From the NCBI GenBank assembly GCA_047967505.1, contig CM106540.1: DNA of 64,000 bases; one strand, given 5' to 3'. The notes beneath the pieces are model-generated. The model made no database searches, was not told the DNA's origin, and was given only the letters and a program-made list of their open reading frames with translations. Source of the stretch: Dipteris shenzhenensis (Eukaryota; Polypodiophyta; Polypodiopsida; Gleicheniales). Of the stretch, positions 44,711 to 55,271 are shown one piece after another (the stretch's first letter is position 1; every line of letters starts with the position of its first letter). The position numbers were made by a program, and so were the translations under genes.

Positions 44711-45856
44711 ACTTCCTTCCCGGACTTGCTCCCTGCTCCTTGCTCTTCTCTTCCAGCTCCTGCATTTCAGCTCCATCGTCAAGCTCCATCTCCTGCTCGT
44801 CCGTACAGCCTCATCGCGACCTGCCGTCTGTACAGTCCGTACGGATTTCGTATCAGCGCTTGCTCCCGTTTGTACACTTGCGTAGAAATCCGTCCGTACA
44901 GTTTGTATGATTGTACAGATTTTCGTACCCGCGTGTCATTTTCATACGGCTGTCCGTACAATTTCGTACATGCGTGCTGTTCCATCCGTACAGTTCCGTA
45001 CCAGCAGATTTTTGCAGGTTGAAGGTGTTCGGTTTTCGTCATTTGTTGGCAGGGTTCATTTGCAGGTTTAGTAGTGCATTCAACCATTGTTTGTCTTCGC
45101 TTTTGGTAGCACATTTGAAGCTTTAGCAGACATTGCAGTAGATCTGCAAGTTTTGGATAATTTTGGGGCTTTTGCAATTGCACTCCAATCTGGCAGTGAA
45201 ATTTGGGGCTTTTGCGGGCAGAGTGCAATTTGTGCAACATTTGGGGCTTTCAGATCATTTGCGCTCTTTTGTATGCAATTTCCCGCAAGAAATAGGGGCT
45301 TTTGCATTTGGGTTGCAAATTTGCAGGTATAAGAGCATTTTGGAAGTTTGCAAGCAGTTCTAGACTCAATACGAGTCAATTTGCAGACTTTTGCCACTTT
45401 TTGCAGATTCTATTTGCAGAGCCATCCTAATCCATGAGAGTTTGTGTAGAATGGCAGTGGTGCCAATCTCCACAATCTCATTTAGTTTGGTCCACTCTCA
45501 TTCTAAGTTTATGTCAGTGTTAAGTAGATTGGCAGTAGTGCCATGCTAACAGGGAAGATGGAAACAGATGTGGGAAGATTTTTGCATAACATTTTTGAGA
45601 CATAGTCAATCTCTATTAGAATTAGCGCTCTCTATCAGGATGGCACTCTCTATCAGAATGGCACTGGTGCCATTCTCATTCTATGTCTATGGGCATTAAG
45701 CAGAGCATTTTGGTGCATTTTGAGCCTTTGATAGGCTGTGACAGTATTTGTCACTGTGGGCAGATTTTCTTTGCAAATTTTACTTGTGCATTTGGCATCC
45801 CAGAAAGGGATTTTACTTGGTCAATTTACTATGTTTTTTGAGATTATTTGCTGAAA
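44711..45856 (+). other. Copia-5 long untranslated leader, rich in GTAC motifs
   Basis: 1.1 kb between the primer-binding site and the gag ATG. From 44790 to 45005 CCGTACAG, GTACGG and CGTACA motifs recur many times, including TGTACAGTCCGTAC at 44829-44842. The later part (45120-45340) is rich in TTTGGGGCTTTTGC and TTTGCAG-type repeats. No coding potential. Confidence 0.62.
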
Positions 45857-46780
45857 ATGGCTCAGAACAACCCCAATGAGGTGTTCGGAGTTCTCACACA
45901 AGAGGATAAGTTGGATGGCACCAACTACGCCTTGTGGAGTTTCATGGTTCGCAATATCTTGGTTGGCAGACATCTTTGGGATTATGTCAATGGAGATAAA
46001 GCAAGACCAGATATAGTGGCTACACCTGTCACTCCTACAGTTGGAGGTAGGGGTAGAGGTGCAAATGTAGCACAAGTAGTTGGAGCAGCCGCTCTAGGAG
46101 CTCCCACAGCAGAGCAGAAAAGATGGGACTCTATAGATGCACAAGCTCTTTCAGTGATTTCTCTCTCTATCAAGAGGTTCATTATACCTCACATTCGGTC
46201 ATGCAAGACATCTATGGCAGCTTGGGAGATACTAGAGAGTATGTTTGCAGCAAGAAATGATGCTAGAGTTTCCTTTCTGAAGCGAGAGCTTTCCCATACG
46301 CATATGAATGAGGGAGATTCCATGAATTCTCACCTAACAAAGCTTTAGGACTTGAGGGAACAGTTGCTGAATATTGATGAAGTCATTTCGAATTCAGAGA
46401 CGATCACCACCACTTTGAATTCGCTTCCTGAGTCCTATCTTGGTTTCCACACCTCGCTGAATTTGTCATTGAGGGGGGGCAGCAATCCTCTCTTTTCACG
46501 AGTTGGTAGGACTTCTGTTGAAGGAGGAGCAGACTCGAAGAAATATGGCAACCCGGGCTGGCGAGCATGCCATGCTTTCCAAGTTCAAGCCCAAGGGTAA
46601 AGGGTAGCAAAAGCCACATGCCAATCAGCCCACACATCAGCATAAGCTGATTCAGGACAGCCCTCTTATAAGGCTAAGGGTGATGCATATAAGCAGAAAA
46701 AGAAGGGCATTTGTCATTATTGCAAGAAGCCAGGTCATTATAATGGAGAATGCAAGAAGCGCATAGCCAAAAAGAGGAAA
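45857..46780 (+). pseudogene. Copia-5 gag
   Basis: The ATG at 45857 opens MAQNNPNEVFGVLTQEDKLD, then GTNYALWSFMVRNILVGRHL, an Ala/Gly-rich insert, IIPHIRSCKTSMAAWEILES and MNEGDSMNSHLTKL, then a stop at 46347. A later frame has SNSETITTTLNSLPESY, and a zinc knuckle CHYCKKPGHYNGECKK lies at about 46702-46755 (C-x2-C-x4-H-x4-C). Broken by at least one stop and one frameshift. Confidence 0.87.
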
Positions 46781-46897
46781 AGGGATTCAGGTATGGCTGT
46801 CAGATGCATTAGCTCCTCATTGTCATGATGGGGGAGATGTTGCAGCCAACTTTGTGGAAGAGCACTATGCCTTTTTGTCTGCACTTCAGATTTTTCA

Positions 46898-47250
46898 GTG
46901 GGTAGTTCAGATGCTACAGCCACTAATGATGATGATCCTTATGCTTTTTTGACTTGCAGCTATGATCATTCAAAGAATGCATGCTCTTTCAGTGTCAATG
47001 AGACACTGAACACTTGGTATTTTGATAGCGGTGCTTCAAAGCACATCACTTCCAAGAAGAGTCTTTTTGCATCTCTGCACCCACCACCTACTAAAAGAAG
47101 GTGACTTGTGCAAATAATTCTTCTTATTCAGTGTGTGGAGTGGGAGACATTATTCTCACATCCACTGATGGCACATATTTCAGAATTTCAAATGTTCTCT
47201 ATGTGCCAGGCATAAAGAAGAATTTGCTTTCAGTGTCCTCGCTCAATAGA
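46898..47250 (+). pseudogene. Copia-5 protease
   Basis: TWYFDSGASKHITSKKSLFA (DSG) at about 47014-47075, then a stop at 47102 and VTCANNSSYSVCGVGDIILT with VLYVPGIKKNLLSVSSLNRG. Typical copia protease blocks. Confidence 0.86.
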
Positions 47251-48215
47251 GGAGGATTTCAGGTTGTTTTTTATGATGATAAGTGGGCAGTCAGAGACAA
47301 AGAGAATGACTATGCTTTGATGTTGTCTGACACTTTGTATCGGGGTCTTTTTCCGCTTGATTTATATGAAAAAAGTTCCGATCTTGCATTATCAGCGGGC
47401 ACTCCCACTGCTGCGATGCAGAATGCGGAGTTATGGCATGCCAGGTACAAGCACATGAGCTATGGCAGCTTAATGACACTTCAGAGGCATTATATGGTTG
47501 ATGCATTGCCTCCTTTAGAGTCGCCTCCTCCTCATGCATGTGAAGGTTGCATCCTTGGCAAGATGCATAGACTTCCTTTCAAGAAGGATGGTGCAGTGAA
47601 AGCTACACGAAAATTACAGCTTATTCACAATGATGTCGACTTCACCAACTACACTTGGGTCTATGGTCTCAAGGCAAAATCAGAAGTGTTTATGCATTTC
47701 AAACACTTTGTGGCTATGGTTGAGAATGAGACAGGACTCAAGGTGCAGCTACTTCGCACAGATCGAGGGGAGAGGATATGTCTCATGAATTTGAGGCATT
47801 TTTGAAGGAGAAAGGTATCACGCATCAGCTTACAGTGAGGCTTACACCTCAATAGAATGGCAAAGCTGAGCGGAAGAATCGCATTGCCATGAAGATGGAT
47901 AGATGCATGCTTACAAGTTACCTCACAGGTTTTGGCTTGAAGGCCTCATGTGTGCCAACTATATTTTGAATTGGGCTCCCATAAAGGCTTTGAAGACAAT
48001 CACTCCCTATGAGGCATGGCATGGGAGAAAGCCTTCAGTGGACCATTTCAAAGTTTTTGGTTGTGTTGCATATGCCCACGTGCCTGTGGAGTTTCGACAC
48101 AAGTTGTCAGATAAGGCACTTAATGCATTTTTGTGGGATATAGTTCACAAAGTAAAGGCTATTGTCTCTACAATCTTGCTACACACGCAAGATTTTTGTT
48201 AGTAGAGATGTTATA
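47251..48215 (+). pseudogene. Copia-5 integrase, internally deleted
   Basis: LWHARYKHMSYGSLMTLQRH and CEGCILGKMHRLPFKKDG form the zinc-binding part. LIHNDV contains the first catalytic Asp but jumps straight to DFTNYTWVYGLKAKSEVFMH, skipping about 25 residues. LLRTDRG carries the second Asp. After a frameshift near 47790, the Glu appears in GKAERKNR. YKLPHRFWLEGLMCANYILN and FGCVAYAHVPVEFRHKLSDK follow. Confidence 0.85.
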
Positions 48216-48329
48216 TTCTCTGAAAATTCAGCACATACACATGCTGAATTTCAGATTCCAGCTTCTTCAGATGATGTGTTTGAGGGGATGCTTCCTATAG
48301 CATTTGGTTCCCTTGCTGAAAATCAGAAT

Positions 48330-48680
48330 TGATAGCAACCTCCTCCCGATTCACATGCCCCGATTCAGCCACCGGCTGATTTTGTACCTCCACAGGGTGT
48401 GGATGAAGTTGTCAGGCAAGAAATTCAAGAGATGCACGCAGCCAAAACAGTCTCGAATTGGTTGCTTCAGACTCTCAGGGAGAGTAGGCTTGAGGCCCCA
48501 TTGCTTGGTAGAACTCGTAGTGCAGTAAGGCACGCAGGGGGGACTCTTTCAATTGAGACAGCTTATGCAGGGACTCTTCTTGATAAAGAGGAGCTTGAGT
48601 CTTTTGAAGAAGCAAAGAATAATGTGCATTGGATGCATGCCATGCACAATGAGTTGCAATCCATAGAAAAAAAATAGACT
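48330..48680 (+). pseudogene. Copia-5 integrase-RT linker
   Basis: Reads DEVVRQEIQEMHAAKTVSNW then LLQTLRESRLEAPLLGRTRS and a conserved MHAMHNELQSIEKK at the RT border (about 48630-48675), then a stop. Same layout as in Copia-3 but different sequence. Confidence 0.72.
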
Positions 48681-49430
48681 TGGGATGTTGTGGATTTGCC
48701 ACTAGGTAAGCATGCCATTGGTACCAAGGGGGTTTCAAGGTGAAAAGGAAGCCAAATGGTTCTATTGACAGGTACAAGGCAAGGCTGGTTACCAAAGGCT
48801 ATGCATAGAAGAAGGGCATAGATTATGAGGAGACTTTTGCTCCTACATCCAGATGACCACTATACGGTCAGTTATTGCAATGGCTGCAAATTTTGTATGG
48901 AATGTTTATCAGTTGGACATAAAAACAGCTTTCCTTAATGGGGACTTGTAGGAAGAGGTTTATGTCAAGAAACCTCCTGGATTTGAACTTTCTGGCAATG
49001 CACTTCAGGTTTGCAAGCTTAACAAAGCTTTATATGGGCTGAAACAAGCCCCATGTGCATGGTATGCCAAGATAGATGCATTCTTGGCAAGTAAGGGATT
49101 ACATAATAGTCCTACGGAAAGCACCCTCTACATCGGGGGGATATTTTGGTCATCATTCTTTATGTAGATGACATGCTGTTCACGGGGTCAAATGAGGATA
49201 TAATTGCAGATTTCAAAGCTGAGTTGAAAACTGAATTTGACATGACAGATTTGGGCATGCTAAATTTTTATTTGGGGATTCATTTTATACAAGAAAAGTG
49301 TGGCATCGTTATGTCTCAATCCAAGTATGTGCAAAAGCTCTTGGATAGGTTCAACATGCATGATTGTAAGCCTATTGCCACTCCCATGGAGCCGGGGCTG
49401 AAGCTTACTATGTATGATGCTGGTGAATCG
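48681..49430 (+). pseudogene. Copia-5 reverse transcriptase
   Basis: The first half is scattered over frames (TWDVVDLPLGKHAIGTKG, then further blocks with stops). The second half is open: VIILYVDDMLFTGSNEDIIA with an intact YVDD at about 49164-49175, then MTDLGMLNFYLGIHFIQEKC, IVMSQSKYVQKLLDRFNMHD and CKPIATPMEPGLKL. Inactive because of the breaks upstream. Confidence 0.87.
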
Positions 49431-49888
49431 TGGATGTCACACTTTACAGCCATGCTGTTGGATGCCTCATCTACTTGTACAATACACGGCCAGATATTTG
49501 CAAGGCACAAAGTCTTATTCCCAGGGGGATGACTTGCAGATGCGCTTACAGTGATTTAGATTGGGCTCGAGACTATGATACTAGGCAGTCCACTAGTGGT
49601 AATTGTTTCTTTTTGGGCAACGCTTGCATTTCTGGCTGAGCAAGAAGCAATCTACAGTGACTACTTCCTCATGTGAAGCTGAGTACAGGGCAGCTTTCAC
49701 AGCGACAGTTGAGTGTGTTTGGCTGTGACGTTTGTTCGCTGATCTTCGTCTCATATTGAAGGGTCCTTCTCCTATTCTCACTGATAGTCAGAGTGTTATT
49801 GTAGTGGCGAAGAATCTTGTGTTTCATGCTCGCAATTATCATTATGTTAGAGAGAAGTTGCATGTAGGGGAGATCAGTATGATCTCTG

Positions 49889-50272
49889 TGTTGAGATATC
49901 GAGCTCCACTCGTGATATCCTAGGGTGACCGTTGTGCATTTATGTCACCGACTTGTTAGGTGCAGATGCGGTTGGTACACTGCCCATGAATAATAGTTGG
50001 ATGACAGCTATCTTTATGTACTCTAGTTAGTGGCTCGGTTAGTATGTCACCTATTCTTTTGTACTCTAGTTAGTATGGCTCGGTTAGTTAGCTGAGTTTG
50101 GTTTGAGACCCACATATAGGATTCACCTATTCTTTTATACTTAGAGTTCCTTTGGCTTTCATAACTAAGAAGACAAAATCTATTTTCAGCCTCCACCTTT
50201 GTGTATATTTCCCCATTGTGTATGTGAGAAAGCTGCAAGTGAGTCTCCTTCCTTCTCTCCCACTCTCTTCAC
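49889..50272 (+). repeat. Copia-6 5' LTR
   Basis: 384 bp, TGTTGAGATATCGAGC ... CACTCTCTTCACA. The blocks GTACTCTAGTTAGT and GGATTCACCTATTCTTTT are partly duplicated inside it. Confidence 0.85.
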
Positions 50273-50285
50273 ATGGTATCAGAGC
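50273..50285 (+). other. Copia-6 primer-binding site
   Basis: TGGTATCAGAGCT directly follows the LTR; perfect initiator Met-tRNA class. Confidence 0.85.
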
Positions 50286-50819
50286 TCGGTTCGTGATAAG
50301 GAGCTCAAGAAAGCAAACCAAGTTCGCGGTGTCCTAGTAAGAGGATCAGTGTTGCTTTCCTTTTTTTTTCGAGTTTGGGAGCAAATCTCTGCAGGTAGCA
50401 GAGTCGGAAAGTGCAAGAGTGCATTGTCTCAAATTGGGACGCCCTTCGCGGTGTGCCGAGAGGGCAGTATATGCTACGTAAGATGGCAAAGCTCTTAGTG
50501 AAATTATTTTTTTGATTTGAGGTCATTTCGGGGCCCGTTTTGGTAGCGGAAGTTTTTCCAGGCGCTCAGAAAAGTACCCTGTTTTTGCTGTGCGACCACT
50601 GTTCTGCAAGTCAGTGAAAAGTTATTGCAGAAATTACATCGTATGCCGTGCGCAGAGATATTGGGAGTGATAGAATCATTCTTATTGCCTGTTGATGCAT
50701 AATCGTCACTAGGAGTGACTGTGTGGTTAAATACCACTCTCGTCAGTTTTGTAGATTTGCTCTTGTGAGGCAGAAGTTGTGTTTTTTTGCAGTGACAGAA
50801 TATTTTGCAGTGTTCTGTA

Positions 50820-51520
50820 ATGGCATCTGATGCTCTTTCACAGATTGTCACTGAAAAGCTTGACAAGAACAACTTCCAAGCATGGAAGTTTAGATTGACG
50901 AATTTCCTTTAGGAAAAAGGCTATTGGGAGTTCATTACTAGAGCTGAAGAACCAGTTATTCCTAATGTTCCCAATCAACAGGAGTTGCAGGCATTTAAAG
51001 GCTAGCATGAGAGAGCTAGAAAAGTTATGTACTGGTTGTCTATCAGTATTTCGGATTTTATGATTGTGCATATTCAGGATGCAAGCACGCCAAAGGAGGC
51101 GTGAGATACTTGACAAAAATGTATAGCACAAATATGCAAGCCAGAAAAATGCAGCTCAAACAGGAGTTACATAATGTGCAGAGAGAAAATATGAGCATCA
51201 ATGACTACCACATGAAGGTGAAGAAGATCGCAGATGCACTTGCTTCTATTGGGTGGCCAGTGGAAGATGATTTAGTTTCTGTGACCTTGAATGGTCTAGG
51301 AAAGGATTATGCACAATTTCGGACATCCATTGCCGTCCGTGAGAAGTTTTCTGATTTTGAGAAGTTGATTGCTCTTCTAATTTCTGAAGAGCAGAGAAAT
51401 GGTGGTGCATCTTCTTCAGGAGAAAATTCAAAAGAAGATGTCTTCTACTCAAATATTGGCAGAGGCAGAGGCAGAGCAAGCCAATTTGGAGGTCGTGGCA
51501 GAAATCAGAATATGCAGTAA
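50820..51520 (+). pseudogene. Copia-6 gag
   Basis: The ATG at 50820 opens MASDALSQIVTEKLDKNNFQ then AWKFRLTNFL and a stop. Further stops follow. A frame from about 51113 reads LKQELHNVQRENMSINDYHM, KKIADALASIGWPVEDDLVS and VTLNGLGKDYAQFRTSIAVR, a UBN2-type copia Gag, ending in a Gly/Arg-rich tail (GRGRGRASQFGGRGRNQ). No zinc knuckle remains; sequence jumps to integrase just after. Confidence 0.83.
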
Positions 51521-51544
51521 ATTCAAGAAAATCAGTTCTAATAT

Positions 51545-51835
51545 TGTTGCAGGATTGCCTAAGTTCAAGGTTGCAGAAATGCATAAGGTATGTGAAGCCT
51601 GTCAATTTGAAAAACAGGCAAGGAAACCATTTCCTAGACATGTTCAAGAGAGTAAGAGGCCATTGGAATTAATCCACTCTGATGTGTGGACTACTAAAGC
51701 TGCATCTATTAGAGGCTGTCATTATTTTGTCACTTTTATTGATGACTACAACAGAAAAGTTTGGGTGTATTTTATGAAAAAGAAAAGTGAAGTGTTTGGG
51801 CATTTCAAAGCTTTTAAAGAAAGCTATGGTTGAAA
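51545..51835 (+). pseudogene. Copia-6 integrase fragment
   Basis: LPKFKVAEMHKVCEACQFEK (C-x2-C of the zinc-binding part), then RPLELIHSDVWTTKAASIRG (first catalytic Asp) and CHYFVTFIDDYNRKVWVYFM. It stops shortly after HFKAFKESYG. The rest of pol is absent. Confidence 0.83.
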
Positions 51836-51866
51836 AAGAAACAGGCCTGCAAATAAAATGCCTAAA

Positions 51867-52150
51867 CCGACTTGTTAGCTGCAGATGCTGTTGGTACACC
51901 GCCCATGAATAATAGCTGGATGACAGCTATCTTTATGTACTCTAGTTAGTGGCTCAATTAGTATGCCACCTTAGTTAGCTGAGTTGGTTTGAGACCCACA
52001 TATAGGATTCACCTATTCTTTTGTTCTTTTGGCTTTTACAACTAAGAAGAGAAAAACTGTTTTCAGCCTCCACCTTTGTGTATATTCCCCCATTGTGTAT
52101 GTGAGAAGGGTGCAAGTGAGCCTCCTTCCTTCTCTCCCACTCTCTTCACA
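51867..52150 (+). repeat. Copia-6 3' LTR, truncated at its start
   Basis: Matches the last 325 bp of the 5' LTR from CCGACTTGTTAG onward and lacks its first about 60 bp. The missing start and the abrupt change from integrase sequence show one deletion running from integrase into the LTR. Confidence 0.85.
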
Positions 52151-52296
52151 CTATGTGTCAACACATGACAATGTTGCAGACATCTTTAACAAAGCACTTC
52201 CACGTGAGAAGTTTGAGGCATTTCGCAGTGCCCTAAACTTATCTCCTTTTGGTGATTGATCACTACCTTGTACACCACATTGGCACTACAAGGGGG

Positions 52297-52567
52297 TATT
52301 AGAATTATTATTATATTCTAGGCAGTGGCCAATGTAATGTAATAAGTGAGTTAGGGGCAATTTTTCCTCTTGGAGGTTTTTTCTCCTAACCACGGTCTAA
52401 TCTCTAACTACGGTTAGTGATTAGATAGGGTTTTGTCACTTTGACAAAACCCTCATCTCTTTCTTTGTACTTCACTTCAGTCACTTCAGTTCAGTACACT
52501 TTGGGAGTGAACTACGTTCAGCTCACTCTCCATCTTACTTACTCTTGCTCTCTTGCATTTTCTCACA
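52297..52567 (+). repeat. Copia-5 3' LTR
   Basis: 271 bp, starting TATTAGAATT (the first TG mutated to TA) after a polypurine tract AAGGGGG, ending GCATTTTCTCACA. ATCAT follows. Confidence 0.92.
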
Positions 52568-52572
52568 ATCAT

Positions 52573-52755
52573 GAGCATCTGACGGAAACAAAGGCATCAA
52601 GTTGTCAGCGATATATGGGGCATCAACAACTGGCTATTTTTGACAGCCCAGCAAAGGCATAGTGGAAGATTCATCAAACATAACATTCTGACTGATAAAA
52701 CACTTGCTCGTGCGGGGCTGGTAGAGCTTATAGCCCTTGCTCTCTGAGCTATACT
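52573..52755 (-). pseudogene. Copia-4 pol linker, piece 2
   Basis: Matches Copia-3 sequence at about 33550-33735 (GGAAACAAAGGCATCAAG, AGCAAAGGCATAGTGGAAG). It begins right after the ATCAT duplication of Copia-5 and ends at ATACT (52751-52755), the target site of Copia-7. Confidence 0.8.
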
Positions 52756-52853
52756 TGTTGGAGATATATTGTGTGTGAGTCATGTGTGAGTGCCACGTGT
52801 CATCATGGGACTTATCCCATATGCACTAGGTGCTAGTGTGTGAGTGAGGAGCC

Positions 52854-52862
52854 TATATAAGG
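52854..52862 (+). promoter_or_regulatory. TATA box in Copia-7 5' LTR
   Basis: TATATAAGG. The 3' LTR copy reads TATACAAGG at 55792-55800, immediately before the Ty3-6 insertion. Confidence 0.62.
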
Positions 52863-53144
52863 CTTGTACTTCACTTGTCTTTATAACTTGATGGATGAAA
52901 GGAAGCCTTCTTCATGTCCTCATTGGAGCATTATTTTCTCACACCCTAGCTCTCTCTGTCTCTCTCTCTCTATTTGATTATGTATGATCAGACTTAGGAT
53001 TCAGCACAGGTGATGATGCTCGTTTCAGTAGCTCCACCCTTACTGTGATTTGTATCAGGTTTTCTTTCAGTCTCATAGACCCATCGGTCTTCCGAAGACT
53101 CTAATAAAATTTCTTTCTCTCTCTCTCCCTCTCTCTCTCTCTCT

Positions 53145-53560
53145 CTATGCTTCGACGAGACTACCCCAGAGACCATCAGCACAGACCGGAGCGTGATAGA
53201 GCCCAGCCTGATAGAGCTCAGGCACACGCTATACCAGAGGACAGAGACCAGGAGGAGCACAAGGAGGTCAGAGCTCACACAGGACACGTGCCCCCACCCT
53301 GTGGATGTACATATGAGATGGTTTGTAGACGCCGCAGGATCTTGTTACATAGGGGACGTACTCGTCGCTTCATCTCCAGATGATCCAGGATGATGGCAGC
53401 TTTTCGGAGGAGACTTACTCATGGAGATCTCGCCCCACCAGCCGCTCACCTCACCTTTGCTCAGATTTGTACTCTCATAGCAGGAGGCAGAGTCGATGGA
53501 CAGGATTTCCAGTATTATTTTGGTTCTCAGACTCCGTGACACGTGGACTTGTATCTTTGC
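53145..53560 (+). other. Coding-like segment unique to the Copia-7 5' LTR
   Basis: Less AT-rich than the rest of the LTR. One frame reads HEEHKEV-like and Arg-rich sequence; after a TGA (53381) the same frame gives MAAFRRRLTHGDLAPPAAHL then TFAQICTLIAGGRVDGQDFQ up to a TGA at about 53537. Another frame reads VDVHMRWFVDAAGSCYIGDV. The family is not recognised. It may be captured sequence or a chance frame. Confidence 0.4.
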
Positions 53561-53856
53561 ATTGGCATATTGTACTCATCCCCCCATTTTGCACCCAGGG
53601 GCGGTTTCCTTGCATCTAGTTTACTTTGTATTTAGGCTCAGATTTGACATTATGTACTTTCACTTGCATTGTATTGCGTAGCACTTAGATGATATTCGAC
53701 GATGCCTCTTCTTTGTGGCACGTTGATTTTGTGCTATCTTGTATGCAGAGTTCTTGATGTCCCATGGGCCCATTTTGGCCTTTAGTGGACAATAATACAC
53801 TTTCTTTCTTTCTTTCTTTCTCTCTCTCTCTCTCTCCTTCCACCATGTTTCTAACA

Positions 53857-53870
53857 TGGTATTAGAGCCA
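53857..53870 (+). other. Copia-7 primer-binding site
   Basis: TGGTATTAGAGCCA directly after the LTR; initiator Met-tRNA class with one change. Confidence 0.78.
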
Positions 53871-54430
53871 CCTTCCATAGCTGACATGTTACCCTTGCCC
53901 TAGCCCTAAAATTGTCAATTTAGCTCAAGCCCTTGCGGCTGCCCCCTCAGTTCCGCCTCCTTTCTACTCCTACCTGCCCACCTCCACAACCAGCTGTACA
54001 GTCCGTACTGGCTGTATGGACTGTTCCATATTGTTTCCCCCTATTGCGCAGTACCAGTTCGGCAGCTCCCGCAAAGTGCGCCTGCGCGTGAGGGTTTCCA
54101 GGGTTATTTCGACGTCATTTCAGAGCTTTTTGATGCTCAAGACAGCCCCAACTTGCTGCTGCTGTGTATTCGACCACCTGTGAGCGCTTTGTGCAGCACT
54201 TCGAGGCCTTTGGAGGTATTTTCGACATGTTTTGAGCTTGCTGCTGCATAACCGCCTTCAGTAGAGGCATTTTCGAGCTGCTTTGAGGCCCTCACCAAGT
54301 CTACATCAGCTGTCTTTTGCATCAGATAGCTGCTACAGCATTTCGAAGTGCTCTTGTGAGCCGTTTTGAGGGGAGATTGCTGGTCCTTCATCTTAGCTTG
54401 CTGCCCGCCTTCAGAAAGTTCTCTTCAATC
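53871..54430 (+). other. Copia-7 leader
   Basis: About 0.56 kb with no coding potential. It contains TGTACAGTCCGTAC at 53995-54008, exactly the 14-mer found in the Copia-5 leader, and repeated TTTTGAG/TTTCGA(G/C) motifs between 54110 and 54370. Confidence 0.6.
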
Positions 54431-55271
54431 ATGACTACTTTAACTTCAAGCTCTATCCTCGTGGAGAAGTTTAAGGGGGAAGGTTTTCCCACATGGCAAA
54501 CCAAAATGCAGCTGCTCCTTATGCGTGAAGGAGTTTGAGGATGATCAGGTTGAGCTACTTAATCAACAACACCAAAAGATTTGGAAGTAGCAGAATTCTA
54601 AGGCCATTGCCCTCATTGGTCTTTGCTTAGTTGACTCTCTCATCCATCATGTGGATTTCAAGTCAACAGCTAAGCAGATTTGGAGTCGCCTCGAGACCTT
54701 ATTTAGTAAAAAAATCACCAACTCTAAAGTCATTATGAAGCTCAAATTTTATGATCTGAAAATGGAAGAGAGTGATGAGTTGAGTGATCATCTAGCTCGG
54801 TTTCAATCTCTTGTTCAACAACTCTCAAGTTTGAAGAGTGTCCCTGATGATGAAGATAAGATGGCAATCCTTATGAAGAGTATGCATGGCATTTCTTGCT
54901 TTGAGCACACTCTTGAGATCCTTCGTCTTGCCACTACCACGTTTGATGATATGGTGGCCCTCCTCATTGAGAAGGATTGTCGCAATAAGGAAGCGCTCTT
55001 GCCTCTCCTATTGATCACGCATTTGCTTTCACAAGCAAATGGAAGACCAACAAGAACATCATTTGCAGGTTTTGCAAGAGGAAAGGACATATTGAAGCCC
55101 ATTGCTTCAAGAAGAAAGCACAAGAACAAGAGACACATCATGCCAATCTTCTGGCTGAAGACGAAGCTGAACCTGAATAGCCCCCCGGAGGAGATACATG
55201 CAGCTACAGCAGAGGTTCATGGCCTCTCTCTTGACGATGAGGATCCATTTGACCAGGATTGGGCTTTCTAG
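54431..55271 (+). pseudogene. Copia-7 gag
   Basis: The ATG at 54431 gives SSILVEKFKGEGFPTWQTKM then QLLLMREGV and stops. A long open frame (54651-55271) reads KQIWSRLETLFSKKITNSKV, MKLKFYDLKMEESDELSDHL and ARFQSLVQQLSSLKSVPDDE, a copia Gag capsid. A CCHC knuckle (C-RF-C-KRKG-H-IEAH-C, about 55068-55110) lies in another frame, so a frameshift near 55010 separates the capsid from the knuckle. Confidence 0.84.

Larger units (their letters stand above)
49889..52150 (+). mobile_element. Copia-6: internally deleted copia element inside Copia-5 RNase H
   Basis: 5' LTR 49889-50272, primer-binding site, leader, gag (50820-51520), an integrase fragment (51545-51830), then a 5'-truncated 3' LTR (51867-52150). 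Flanks are CTCTG (49884-49888) and CTATG (52151-52155), a 5-bp duplication with one change. Protease, most of integrase, RT, RNase H and the start of the right LTR are deleted. The LTR copies share long blocks but differ by substitutions and a duplication of about 30-40 bp in the 5' copy. Confidence 0.87.
49431..52260 (+). pseudogene. Copia-5 RNase H, split by Copia-6
   Basis: Blocks DLDWARDYDTRQSTSGN (about 49554), ASTS-like TTSSCEAEYRAAFTATVECV in another frame (about 49662-49725), ILTDSQSVIVVAKNLVFHAR (about 49776), then MISV at 49880-49890 where Copia-6 begins. After Copia-6 the frame resumes with STHDNVADIFNKALPREKFE and AFRSALNLSPFGD, stopping at 52259. Frameshifts occur before the insertion. 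Confidence 0.85.
44426..52567 (+). mobile_element. Copia-5: Ty1/copia element, plus strand, decayed, contains Copia-6
   Basis: 8142 bp including the Copia-6 insert. LTRs 44426-44696 and 52297-52567 (both 271 bp), flanked by the exact duplication ATCAT (44421-44425 and 52568-52572). Primer-binding site, long leader, gag, zinc knuckle, protease, integrase, RT and RNase H are all recognisable in copia order. Many stops and frame changes, and an integrase deletion. LTRs differ at roughly 15 positions, so this is older than Ty3-5 and Ty3-6. Confidence 0.93.
52756..53856 (+). repeat. Copia-7 5' LTR, about 1.1 kb
   Basis: TGTTGGAGATATA ... CCATGTTTCTAACA. It has a TATA box at 52854-52862, (CT)n microsatellites at about 52950, 53115 and 53815, and a GC-richer segment at about 53145-53560 absent from the 3' LTR. 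A module AATAAAATTTC + CTTTCTCTCTC appears at 53103 and resembles the end of the 3' LTR. Confidence 0.82.
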
